DNA of 64,000 nucleotides from Krasilnikovozyma curviuscula (taxonomy: Eukaryota > Basidiomycota > Tremellomycetes > Cystofilobasidiales > Mrakiaceae): positions 124,001-188,000 of the forward strand of contig MVAQ01000010.1 in the NCBI GenBank assembly GCA_014825775.1, written 5' to 3'. A model generated the notes under the pieces. It did no database searches, was not told where the DNA came from, and was given only the letters and a program-made list of their open reading frames with translations. Shown here piece after piece: positions 21,493-33,320 of the stretch. Made by a program: the position numbers and the translations under genes. Every line of letters starts with the position of its first letter. The first letter of the stretch is position 1.

Positions 21493-24400
21493 TTAGTCGG
21501 CCGGCGTCAGGTTAACGTGAACGAACAGAGACGAGAATAGGAACTGATTCAGCTGCGCATCAACGAGAGGCAGGTGACGGTATCCTGGAGGCGAGGGATC
21601 GAGTCAGTCTCAACAGAAAAAGAAAAAGTCAAGATCATCAGCAGTGACTCGAAACGCTCACCTTGGTTCATGCTTCCGACTGAGATGCAATACGCTGCGA
21701 CGGCAGCATCATCAGCGCCTCTCTTGTACTTGACTTCAAACTTCACGAACGCTAGGTCTAGCATATCACTCGGACAGTCGAAAGGTATGGTGAAATCTTC
21801 ATTCCACTGAGGGTTGAAGCCGTTGTCCTCCACTGCTTTCGTTTGTCGTCGGTACTTGTCGCGATCTATTGAGACCCGTGCGGAGGGAGGTGGTGATATC
21901 ATGGGTTGTAAGAAGGATGAGGTTGAGTTTGATAAGTTATTCGTGTTGGGTGGGAAAACAGTGATTTCAACAAGAGGATCAACTCGTAATTCCCTTTCCT
22001 TGTGCATCGGCGAGCTTGGATCTGTAGGAGTTGGTAATTGTTGAGCAGAGATGACCTGATAAGTCGAAGAAGTAAATTATTACACAACTACCTATAAATT
22101 AAAAAGTACAAACAGTTTTGCTTACTTTGATTTTAAGGACGTAATGCTGAGGTGCAAAGAGCTTCTCTTTGGGTTTCATCCTCAACGGCTCAGGCTTCAG
22201 AACATAGCCACTTCGACCGTTGCGCAGGAACATTGCACCGTTCATGAGGAAAGAGAAATCTAAATAAATGGTTTCGATGGTCAGTGCGGTACCTGCACGG
22301 GTGGGCCCATTCAGAAACTTACCACAACTCTGCCAATTTAGCGCAACCAGCTGAACTCCTGCGACCCAGTACTTTTGTGGATCAAAGTTGGTACTAGAGA
22401 TCCTAGTCGCATTCGGATAGACCCTCATCAAATGCGTCCTGTTATGCTTGACAATGTCTTCCAAGTTGTGCTTTAACAGTTTATTTGCCGTCCTCTCGCT
22501 CAGAGAAACAACGTGTTGAGGAGCATACACTTCTTTCTTGTTCAACCCACGGAACTTGACTCCAATAGTGTGTACGACAAGCTTGACAAGCTCAGGTGCA
22601 ATCTCATGTTTGGGAGAACTCTGGTGTAGGGTTGGCGATGGTGATGGTGAAAGGGGCAGAGCCGCGGGAGGGAGATCTTGGTCCAGAGATTTTCGACCCT
22701 TGAATGAGACTCGTCGACTAATTTTTTGTAAAAAAGATGAGGAAGCTACAGGAGAAGAAAATAAGTCATGTTGGCAAGTCCTCAAGTACTCATAAGCGAC
22801 TCACTAGAGAGTTCGGCTTCAGAGGTGCTCTCAGTGTCAGCAGTATCGGTGGAGAACTCTGTAGATGAGGCCGCTTGCTCTGGTGATGGCGAAGCCAGAA
22901 CTTGTTCGGGATAGGACACTGGCGTTTTCGCCTAGATTAGAGCAACTTCATCAGCACAATGACTTCAGAAATTAGAATATCAGTGGTAAACTCACTTTGA
23001 GTAGAATTTTGTATTTGAGAAGCTCAGGACTAGGTAGTTTCCCACAGATTGGATCCAGATATTCCAAGCCATGTCCTTCAATAATCAACTTCTCACCAAA
23101 AACTTCCACAAAGAGCGACGCCATTTTCTTCTGTTGCTCTACTGAGCAATGGACTTCTGCTGAGATGATGATTGGATATGGTGATGACACAAATGCGTAC
23201 TTGTAGATTGCGTGAAGGACGTCGCGTAGTGGAATTCGAGAGGTGAAAGTTCTGCCGTGATAAACGATTGGTTCATGTTCTCCATCGTAACAGTCGACTG
23301 GCAGGAACAAAGCCAGAAAACCCAGAGCTCAGTTTCAGTCAATTCACGCCAAGACCAAGAAAATCTGAGACCTACTCTCAACGCTCCTACAGCCTTGAAG
23401 CAGCGCTCGGATGTAACCTTCATTTGATGATTCGCTTTTCCATTGATCACCGAGCAGGTAGGTGTTGTGACTACTTGAGATGAAATATTCACAGAGAGGC
23501 CTAGTCATATCGTGAGTCTGATCGGACAGAACAGAGTTTTCCGCCGAGAGCAAGAAGGAGGTGAAGGTATCAACTGCGATGGTTCCCTTGGCTGGGTTGG
23601 AAAATTTGGAGAAAATCCTCTCCAACTCTGACGCTTTAAGCTTAGACTGAAGAGTGATAGATGTGAGTAATAAGTGTCTATAGCCAGTCTCACAATGCAA
23701 AGCTTACTTTTTGTTCAACTTGGAGAAATTGCAAGAAACTCGCTTTGTTCATCTCTCCACCAGGACATAATTGATCAAAGAGGTGGATCACATCGTTCCG
23801 GGTTTTCAAAGCTTTCACAAACTTTTGGAAATCAGAGAATGAAAGAAAGCCTGCTCCCTCATTATCTGCATCCTGCCATGATTAGGAATAAAAGATTAGG
23901 CAAGTCATATAAATAACAACAGGTCATAAAACTCTTACCTTGAACCGATTCTCCAATTCCTTCCTAGATACAGCAATACTTAACTTGACACACATCGACC
24001 TGACAGCCTCAAAATCAAGTTTCTTCCCGTCGGCACCCTCGGCCTGTTTCCACGCCTGCTTCATCCAAGTCTGGTTGTTCCTCTCTAGATTCCCCACTCC
24101 GTCTTTGATTTTCTCAAATAGAGTTACCAAGACCTGACTCCATAGCTTGAAAGAGGCTTCTGACAGTGCCACCATGTGAAGAGTCTTCCACTTCGAGAGA
24201 GAGGTGTAGATGATCGTGATCCACCGGGACTCGAGAGAAGGTGGGAGGGAGAACTGGTTGAGGAATGAACGGGCATCTGATCCTAGTCTGATTTCTCGAA
24301 TGTTCTCAATGTGGACTAAGAGTTTATATTTTGGAAGGTCAGTTGCATGTTGTGATATTCAAAAGCAACGGCCTATGCAATCTTGCCGGAGTGAGAATAC

Positions 24401-24700
24401 GATAGACTAACCGATACCGTGACGTTTACTCTCCCATTCAATGCTTCTTTTGTTGAGATCCAGAGTGAAAGACCGTTGTTGAACTTTGTTGGCGGTGACC
24501 TTCATGAACGGGGTGCCGGTGAGCAGATTTGGCGGAATGGTGACATCACCATCACTGGTATCTCCTAAGTTGTCAGAAAAAATTGCTCCAGGGGATAAGT
24601 CTGGTGTGTTTGTTTCTGTTACTGATACAGTGGATGGTCCAGAAGTATCGAGGGAGAGGTTGAGAAAAGACTGGTGTGGAGAGGCTAGAGCTGAAGACAT
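21493..24700 (-). CDS. PLC1: phosphoinositide-specific phospholipase C
   Basis: PLC hydrolyses PIP2 to IP3 and diacylglycerol. The start is MSSALASPHQSFLN (24700; an upstream frame extension has no ATG). The domain order is the PLC-delta type. A PH-like N-terminal region (about 24540-24180) is followed by EF-hand-like helices with DADNEGAGFLSFSDFQKFV (about 23850). The X box contains FISSSHNTYLLGDQW (first catalytic His), CRSVE joined across an intron to DCYDG, and IVYHGRTFTSRIPL (second His). An acidic Ser/Thr-rich linker follows. The Y box contains FDPQKYWVAGVQLVALNWQS and GYVLKPEPLR. A C2 domain follows with NGFNPQWNEDFTIPF and, after a short intron, GYRHLPLVDAQL; the stop is TAA 21495-21493. 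Both active-site His motifs are intact. A role in Ca2+ signalling with the CaM kinase at 392-2450 is plausible from family knowledge only. Confidence 0.95.
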
Positions 24701-25277
24701 CGTAAGACCAGGATGCTGACTCGTTTCACCCAAACATCCTATCAGAGGACAGAGTTACCCTATGGTGTTAAACTGAGCTGTAGTAAGCAAAGAAGGCCCT
24801 CAACCTTGCGTTCAAGTGTAGGAGAAATTGCAGGAGCTGATTCGAAACCTTTCCAGCCAAGTCAGACTTTAGAGGTCTAAGACTAGGCACTACAGGAATC
24901 CAGCTTCCAGATGGGCTCAACGAGTGCAGCAAGATGCGATGGTCCACAGGGCAAGGATAGCGAAGGAGGGGAATCTGCTGCTGGCCCAAAGACAGCTCGA
25001 ATTCTTAGAAAATCAGTCATGAATGATCTGTACAATGCTTAGTTGACCTACCTGCGATATAGATTGAGAAACGAGGATTTTCGTGAGTGGGTGTTGGGAT
25101 CGTTCGTCAGGAGGATACGCAGTGCCCCCTGCCTTTCGACGCCCATCCTAATAATTTCGATAACAATCCTATACATTTACCAGCTCAGCTTGAGACACTC
25201 TCAAAACCACCTCCTCTATCGAGGTATAGCCTTCAGTTTGCTACCAAGGTAGCTCGAAGGGAACGTGTCTTTCAGCC
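24701..25277. other. divergent intergenic region PLC1/SEC5 with possible small + strand exon
   Basis: The PLC1 and SEC5 start codons point away from each other with 577 bases between. On the + strand two stop-separated pieces in one frame look protein-like: EKLQELIRNLSSQVRL (about 24810-24860) and, after a possible acceptor, a basic helical stretch with RWAQRVQQDAMVHRARIAKE (about 24905-24965) ending LLLAQRQLEFLENQS. A further open stretch at about 25110-25280 runs into the SEC5 start. No family is recognised and no start codon fits. It may be a small unannotated gene or leader sequence. Confidence 0.3.
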
Positions 25278-28200
25278 ATGGAATTCGACGAAGCGACCAT
25301 CTTGCAGCAATACCGACTTCGTTCACTGGAACCAACCAGCTGGGAAGATATAGATCATGAGCAAGAAGGTGGAGTTGTGGGCACTCTGACCGCAGACGCA
25401 GCTGGTGCTGATGAACCAGATCCACTTGGCCTCGGTGGGTCGTCGAAACAGTACATGTGAGTTAGAGAGTAAGAACCTTCTTTTCCCATCCACACCTCTC
25501 TGACTGATTTGCTGTGATGTACTAGGACTCATCTGGATATGCAATCGCGTGAGTATTGCTATTCAAACCTGATTCTCGACCAGGATATTGATGTTTCGTT
25601 GCCTTCTTCGCAGGCGCCGCTGTGCTGTTATCCTCGAAGACCTTCGACCCCAAGCTGTATCTGTCTACAGCTCATCCTGATGCTTCTTATCGGGATCTAG
25701 CTGCGGGTATATCCTTCTTACGTGAAAGTATAGAGAGTCGGTCTGAAGCGATGCGTGTTCTTGTCGGTGATAACTTCGACAGATTCGTTGCTGTCAAGGC
25801 TAGTACTGATGGTGAGTGGAACTGCCCTTGACATTGATGAAGTAAAATGAGGCAACTGATTTCTGTGCACTATAGTCGTATACCGTGAAATGCAGGACAG
25901 CATGTTTGGAGAAGGCAACGAATATGGAACAAAGGAGCTGAAAGAAACTATTAAAAGTGAGAGCTCCATCTTCATTCCAAATTCCACCAGCATGATTCTC
26001 ATATGAATTTCTGTGATCAGATGCTTCAAACCGAGCCGATGTCTCATTCCTCCCGGCACTAGAAAACAGTCTCAAAGCCTCCAAGCTCTCCTCTACCCTT
26101 AACGTATTCGAACGATCGAAGTTCTTCTTCAACCTCCCTTCATCATTAATGGCATCGATACAAGCTCAGAGATATGACCTGGCTCTGAGAGATTGGAAAA
26201 AGGGAAAGTTTGTTTTGGACGGAATGCTGGGAAAGCAAAAGGGAACGACGACGACTTCTCAGGAAAAGCGTGTGTATGAGAAAGTTTGGAAGAGTGCTGA
26301 AGGGATCATGGCTGGTATGAAGAAGGATTTGCTTCTTCTTCTCAAAGATCCTATGAGGAGTGTCGAAGACCAGGAGAAGACAATCACGTTCGTTTGTTCT
26401 ATCCATCTCTACTTTTGAATTTCTCTTCTGATGCAACATCCTGTTATCACAGTGTCCTGATCGAACTGGATGACAACAACTCGACTGAAGATCCAATCTG
26501 GACCTATTTTGACTCGCAACACAAATACATTTTAGAACTTTTGAAATCATCTCATCAACACAGCGCTGCCAAAGTAGAATGTAAGTTATTTACACCCTCG
26601 ACTTTTTTTTACAACCTCTTCTGATATAGAGAATGCTGCATTGTGTACAGTTGTCAAGTCCAAAGAACAAACTGCTAAACCAGATGCTAGGAAGTCCGCA
26701 CAAAATCTGCAGAAATGCGTTCTTGCGCTACACAAGAAAGATCCGGAATTGATCATCTGTAAGCCTGAGAACTTTCTTTCACATCTAGGTGATTTCCTCT
26801 AATTGTTTTAATTCCTCAATCAGCTTCAGCAGCAGGATCAGAGACTTGGAAGCTGACTTTGGAGCTGGTGAAAAACACGTCTGAGGTGGTGTTAGCAAAT
26901 CTTCCTTCATTCTGGAGAATAGCAAAGAGTTACATGGAAGGCAAACTAAAGAAGGTCAGTCAAGTTCATAATTCTCAATCTTCCTCTAAGTACTTATACT
27001 TTATTTCAGACGAAAGGGTCCAAACGATCACCAACTCAGTGCCGATCAATGGCGCTCGATATCATTAACCTCTACATCTCGCTCCTCAGCTCGTTCTTCT
27101 CTCTCTCTGACTCATCAGCCTCCCCATCAAATGGAAAACTGGCTGCTTTTGTTCCACTAGAATCCAATTCACTCACGGCAGGCCTGTACTCAAATAAGCT
27201 CTTGGCTGAGATATTGGATTGTGTGGCAGAAATTAATGCAGTGGAGATCGAAGGAGCAGGTGATACGTTGAAGGGCCTGATGGAGAGTGCAAGGTGGAAG
27301 TTTGAAGAGGTGATCTGTGAATGTTGGGCCAGGGGTAGGTTATTAGCCTGACGGTCTTTCTCTGGTCTCTTTCTTCCATCGATGTACTGACATGTATCTT
27401 TGTAATCTTTATTAGACGCTAAGGTCTTCTTCATGGTTGAGAATTGGGTCCTGAATCCAGATGCTCCTTCAACCACGATCTACCTGACCAGACTTGCTGA
27501 TTTCCAACGACATATCGCACTGAGCGCTTATTTAGCCGCTGGTGGTACGGAGAGGAGCTCTTCAAATCAGTCTGACAAAGGAGTACGTCCTTGTGGCCTC
27601 GTTTTCAAAAAAAATGTCTTCGCTGATTCTGCTTGTTTTGTTCGGTTTACAGCTCGAAGTCTCTACCCAATTCATCACAAAAATAAAAAACTCCTTCTTT
27701 GATGCTCTCTACTTCTTGCTTGACGGTCTTGTGCATCTAGCGTTCTCAGATTATGCATCGTTGGATAACGCGCCACCACCTGGTGTTACTAAGAATCGGC
27801 CTGAAGGATCGTTATCTGCTCTGGACTATACAAACATCGTCAGTCCAAATTTCTGCAGAACTATAGAGATTGCGTTCTTTCTGACTTATGCCCTTCAATC
27901 ATAGGATACTCGAATCTTGCTTACTATCAGTAACCTTGCTTATCTGAAGAAAACCTTGCTTCCCAGAATCATCAAAGGTTTTGAGACATCGTATGGTGTC
28001 GCTACTGAGGCAGATAGACAGGTTAGTAACGCATTCTGGACATTCCTGTATACACTTGCACTTACTCTTACTTCCATTGACAGACTTTGAATGAAGTCGT
28101 CGACCAACTTGACAAGATCCTCTTTGATGACTTCATCCGTCGCAAAACAATCATCCTACAGGACATTATCAGACGCGGCATTCTCGATAGCGGTATCGAC

Positions 28201-28800
28201 TGGTATCGAGCACCGAAACCAACAGAAGTCGGATCTTATATGTATGAAGCTCTACTGGCGCTGGTTGCTGTGCATGCTCAGATCAGCTCGGTCGCGAAGC
28301 CTCTGCTGGAGAGGGCGCTGAGCGCGCTGCTGTTGGAGCTGGCAAAGGTCGCTTTGGAGTGCTTCATGCTCATCAAGAAATTTGGCATGGGAGGAATGCT
28401 TAGTGTGAGTCTGAGATCTTCAAGTCTCTGGACACTTTCCTGTCACTAATAGCCTTTTCTGTCTATCCCTAAGGCGACTCTCGAGATCGAGTTCATGCAC
28501 CAGACTCTGAGAGCTTATGAAACTCCCACCGCAACAACAGTCTTGACAGATATTTACTCGACAATTTCTAAGGCCTATGCTCGTCCATCAGGATCTGGGG
28601 CAGGTGAGGAACTCCAGAGGGAATTGGAAGGAGTCAAGAAGACGCTCTTCGAGTCACGGAAAGCTACGCAGGTCGAGTATTTGTGCTTCAGATCAGCCAA
28701 GAGTTCCTCATCGAAGAAGACTGCTGAAGGAGACAAGGCGAGGAAGGATAGCACCAAGGAGAGGGAGAGGAGAGCTGCAGTCGCGCTGCCTCAGGCTTAA
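25278..28800 (+). CDS. SEC5: exocyst complex component SEC5
   Basis: SEC5 is a subunit of the exocyst, which tethers secretory vesicles to the plasma membrane. The start [20 protein letters not shown] matches the short N-terminal motif of fungal Sec5. [18 protein letters not shown] (about 25625) and [19 protein letters not shown] (about 25740) form the diagnostic Sec5 N-terminal coiled-coil region. Further exons continue with [20 protein letters not shown] and the CATCHR-type helical body. They end in [20 protein letters not shown] and a Lys/Glu-rich tail ([20 protein letters not shown]) with TAA at 28798-28800. No Ras-binding IPT/TIG domain is present, as expected in fungi. The gene is divergent from PLC1. 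Confidence 0.92.
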
Positions 28801-29766
28801 CCTTGCTTACGTTTTGTTGTGCAATACACTACCCATGACTATATGATACCTTAATTTCATTTTCCGCTTGAAATTACGAAACGTGACACCATGCCACGTA
28901 GGAACATTGTTGCGTCTTCGCTTCGTGTTGCAAAAGCAATGGTCACCTCTACTTCCAGGATGGAGGAAAGATAATTACCCCCATCCTTCAACAATTACTG
29001 TTGTTAGTATTTTATTTTATTTCAATCCTAGTTCCTCCCACCACGCAGCCCTAAGACCTTTAATACTTCCCTCTGAACGAACTCCTCAACCAAACCTTAG
29101 ATGAGCGATTAGGTCGTCCTCTGAGCTGGCATCAAACCATATTGATATTGAACTAAAAGTAAAATCAGAAAAATCGGAGTCCAACAGTTCTATAGTGTAG
29201 GTTGATCTGATTCAGGTGAACTCTAGATAGTTGTCGCTGTCAGAATGGACCTTACTGTCGCTTGTTGAGAATTACCTGCTGAAGCGGAATTGAACACTAA
29301 GAAGACTTGGTAGTTTTATTCAGATATATGAAGAGACAGAGCGAAGCAAGAGTGCTCTGTAAACTGACCCGTTTCCTATACCAACTTATTTCTCTTTCTC
29401 ATTCTAGTCTTCGTCCATCACAACAGTCACAGCTATGAGCGAGGACGAGTTTGGCATATAATTAAACAGTTTAGGGTGTTCGAGAGGAGCTTTTTTAACC
29501 AAAGTAATACTTTGATTTCTCGAAGTCTTTGTTTACGAATCTCTGGCGGCTGCTTCTCAAAGGGCGTCATGATCATTCTTTCACTTTGTAGGTATACCAA
29601 TTAAAGACAGCTCATTTCAGCAAAAATGTATCCTCCCAGTCCTTGCTGAGATCGGATTGTTTGACCAGACGACCAGCCACCATTCCTGCTGCCAGTACCT
29701 GCCGCTTCATTTGTCTTCACGAGGCTGCCTCATACTATATCCTCAACTTTCGTAAAAACATTAAAA
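28801..29766. other. intergenic region, SEC5 to mitochondrial uL14m
   Basis: About 970 bases containing the SEC5 3' UTR and the promoter and leader of the next gene. It is A/T-rich with no long open frame, family motif, tRNA box pair or repeat that I can support. Confidence 0.45.
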
Positions 29767-30600
29767 ATGGCTATTGGTCTACTAACGAGACTACAGGTAT
29801 GTCTCAGCATCCTTTTCTAGCAGGAGAGTCGCTGTCAGAAGGCAGAAAATCTCAAAGCCACAGACGCACTGCGTAACTAATCACCGTATCGTATCTTTTG
29901 TCCATGCTTCGTAGTGCATAGACAACTCTGGAGCATCGATAGTGAAGTGTATAGGCCAGTTGAAGAGGAGAGATCATGGGAAATCCGTCATGGGTCAGTT
30001 TCCAGCGCTTTTTCTGTTCTTCTAGCCGTTTGCCTTGAGCTGGAGAGGCTTTCGACTGTTCACCCAATTAAACCTGGGGGAATAGCTCTCTTGGAATGCA
30101 ATGCTGAACTTGAATTCAACAGGATACTAGTCCATTGGACAGGGTTGATTTTTGTGATTGGCTTTAGCATGCTGACACTTTCCTTTTCATTTCTGCTCTA
30201 CAGGAGATGAGATCGTAGTTGTCGTGAAACGAGCCAGACAGATCTTCGCAGCAGGTGGTTCTCCAGGAGGAGCCCAGCAACTGACGTCGAAAGTAAAGAA
30301 GGGCGACATCCGACGGGCGGTCATTGTTCGAACGAGGAAGGAGTTTCAGCGACCAGACGGCAGGTTCGTCAAGTTTGATGACAACGCCTGTGTACTGCTC
30401 AATTTCAAAGGAGAGATGGTGGGAACTAGAGTGTTAGGTACCGTCAGTGCAGAGCTGAGGAGGAGCGGCAGGTGGGGTAAGATTTTGGCTCTGTCGCCGA
30501 AGGTTAGTCTTTCCCGGGCTCTCTATGGTCAAACTTTTGAAGCCTCAAACTGACATAAATACCTTTTCATTATTATTTGTGTCTTGTTCAGGTGGTGTAG
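29767..30600 (+). CDS. MRPL38: mitochondrial large-subunit ribosomal protein uL14m
   Basis: Four exons in phase (29767..29796, 29915..29993, 30204..30502, 30592..30600) give 138 residues. The sequence has the uL14 signature: CIDNSGASIVKCIGQL (family form D-N-S-G-A), GDEIVVVVKRA, KVKKGDIRRAVIVRTRKE, RPDGRFVKFDDNACVLLN, GEMVGTRVLGTVSAELR and KILALSPKVV. It resembles the bacterial L14 type rather than cytosolic L23, so it is assigned to the mitochondrial ribosome. A 20-residue insertion around AAGGSPGGAQQLTS sits in the loop where bacterial L14 is short. The last exon is only GTG GTG TAG. The start MAIGLLTRLQ lacks an obvious presequence, which is normal for this protein. Confidence 0.93.
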
Positions 30601-30862
30601 AGGATCAGTAGCGGCTTAATGAACACTTTCACGTCTCTTTTCCTCGCATTCCGCAAGCAGTCGTGCTCGAATGACGCGGAGGGTTGCATGGGGCTTTGCA
30701 GTGTAGCGGTAGCAAGCAGATGGCAAGAACAATACATATTATTACTTTAATTCAAGACTAATCAGGTCCTTGCCATCGTGATTGGTGTAGCACCAGCCTC
30801 AATACGGAGGCTTGCATACACCTAGCTGATATTGTCTGTTTTGCAGGTATTTTGTTTTGAGT

Positions 30863-33073
30863 TTAACCCACTATGATAGCGCGAAAAAAGGAGAATTTGT
30901 CAGTGTGACAGAAGCAAAAGAGAAGACAATGCAACCTACTCAAGTCGTTGAGAGCGCTCATTTCAGGAGTTCCAGCGGATTCTCTGATGCCAATTTCCCA
31001 GTCTGATACAGGAAAGTAAGTGTAGAAATGCTCACGTCAGTGACAACACTCTCAGTTGAGAACAGAGCCCAAGGCAAAGAAACCCACAGCTATAGATGGT
31101 CGTCACAGCCATCAGGATGCCTGTTCCACTACCCAGGGCCCCCATGAGATCAGCAACGACAGACAAAAGTCCAAGCACGGCACCACCAAATGCAGCGGCC
31201 GTGGGGATGACCCTCTTCAGCTCCTTGTACATGGACCCTTCGCGGTGACCGGCCATCACCATCTGCTGGTCCTTCAGCTGTTTGGCAACATCTCTTGGGC
31301 CCGAACCAGATACTTCAATCCATGTCTTAGAAAAGATAGCGCACTGCACAACGGAGATTTAAGAAAAGAGTGTATTAGTGAGTCATGATCACGGAGTGTA
31401 GGGACCAAATGGCGACGAACAGCGGAGACGGTGAAAACGACGTAGATAACTGAGTGGAGTGGGTCGGTGATGAGTTCCTTGAAGTTGTGTGGTGGTGACA
31501 TGTAGTAGGCAATACCTGAGACAGCAGAGAGCTGAGAAGATTCAGGAAGAGCCTACAGAAATCGATAGGAAAACGTGTCAAAACGTGTCACAAAGGGACT
31601 GCGCCGATACTGTGAATGACAACGGCGAAGATCTCACCTCCCAACTTCCAAGAATCTTGACCAGGATGTTCTCTGGATATCTGGTGAAGAGCATTTGAGA
31701 GATGAGGAAGACGTTGGAAGTCAGAGCGCTCTCAAGCATGATTGGCATGTTGCTAGTGTAGAAAAGCTTGATTGGATAGACACCACGTTGACCTCTGAAT
31801 CTGTTATTCTTGACTGGTATCTCAATTCTGAAGCCTTGGAGGTAGATGACGGCTGCAAAGACAGCAACTGTGGCGAATAAGTTCATGACGTTTGGAAGCT
31901 TATCACGGTAGAAGGCCTCCTTGAGAGCTCTCGATTTGTCATTCCAGGTGAAGAGCAAGTGGAAGAGAGCAATAAGGGCACCTTCGAACTCTGGCCCACG
32001 ACCGGTGTTGACGGTTGTTGGTGAAAAAGCCTTCCAGATGATAGTTTCACAGATGTTGGTAGCAATGAAAAGGGTAATACCAGATCCAAGACCATATCCC
32101 TTCTGGAGGAGTTCGTCAAGAAGCATAACGATGAGGGTTGCGGCGACCAGTTGGAGAATGAGCAAGAGGCAGACACCCGGGCCCAAGTCAGAAGGTTGTC
32201 CGTAGAGACCAGTCAAGACGTAGACAGTAGCTTGACCAAATGCAATGATCATGGCAAAGACTTGATTCAAAGCACAGTTGATTCAAAGCACAGGAGGACG
32301 TGTCTCAGTTTCATAATTGGTTGTCAATGGTGTTGCCAGCTCACTCACGTTTTTGAGCAGCTCCAGACAAGATTCTATCTTCCTTCAAGCTCATGTCAAC
32401 CTCGATAATCTGCGCTCCAGATAACAGTTGAACAATCATTCCAGATGTGACGATAGGTGTGATACCGAGCTCCATGAGGGTACCACTCAGCAACCACAAA
32501 AAAGGCGCATTAGGGTTTGACTAAGATGGATTCTCCAGAGCTTTAAGATAAAACAACTCACCGGTTGCTAGCCAGAATAACTCTCATCCAGTATAAAGGA
32601 TCACTAGAGTCTGAACTCATGATACCGTACAACGGCACCTGTGAGCAGACCAAGAAAATGAGGAGTGTAACAGCCGTCTGCATTTGGCGAGAGCAGTAAT
32701 ATAGAGATCAGTAAATGCTCCTGACAGTAAGTTGTACTTTGAATATCCATTAGAACCCACCCATAGCACTTTTTGGTCGAAAGGAACCTGCGAAACGATG
32801 TGTGTGCTGTCAGCTCGAGTTGTACTGCTGGCGAGTCGCGTGCGAAAACAGCTTCGTATCTGCTTACTTTTCGCTCTGGTGCAGCAACCTCAGGCTGATA
32901 ATAGAACCAGAGTCAGTAAAGGTATCTGAGAGGTTTACGATGGATGCGATACACACCAGGAAAGGCTGGAACGGTCGGACGAGGTTCAAGAATCGGACTG
33001 TTGAATGAATATCGCAAGCAGTGAGCTCCATTCCTGTCTTAGCAAAGAAGCAAGAGTTTGACTTACAACCCAT
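30863..33073 (-). CDS. SEC61: protein translocon subunit Sec61 alpha
   Basis: This is the channel of the ER protein translocon. The first coding exon is 7 bases (33073..33067: ATG GGT T). It joins a 41-base exon to give [16 protein letters not shown], the invariant Sec61 start. PEVAAPERK and VPFDQKVLW follow. [15 protein letters not shown] residues are in the exon near 32460 ([19 protein letters not shown]), then [30 protein letters not shown] (about 32250) and the [19 protein letters not shown] segment. [20 protein letters not shown] (about 31790) follows, with [20 protein letters not shown] near 31280. The last intron (GTAGGT donor, CTGAC branch) places the end as SALNDLMG with TAA at 30865-30863. 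About ten hydrophobic segments are present as expected. An intron of this gene contains a 16-base tandem duplication at its 3' splice site. Confidence 0.96.
32262..32293 (-). repeat. perfect 16-base tandem duplication at a SEC61 3' splice site
   Basis: On the + strand the unit TTGATTCAAAGCACAG occurs twice with no gap (32262..32277 and 32278..32293). On the coding strand the duplicate forms the last bases of the intron, directly before the exon that begins with the FAMIIAFGQ codons (from 32260). The exon-proximal copy supplies the A of the AG acceptor; the other copy ends in AAC and is not a usable acceptor, so the protein is unaffected. Confidence 0.9.
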
Positions 33074-33320
33074 AGCTCAAAAATCAACAGAGAATGTTTC
33101 AAACCCCAACCAAACTTCGAAAACCTGAATTGAAGGATCGCTGCTCGAGCTAGATCTGCTGGCGCTGGCGGTTTTCGTGTGGGCTTGCAGGGCACAAACG
33201 CAAAAACTTGCGGGAAATTGGTATGAATCATTAAAAGTCTTAAAGTTCTAAATTACAACGGGAGAACGAACAACAGACAACTAGTAAAAAGAAGAGCCGG
33301 GAAATCCTCGATGTAGGAAT

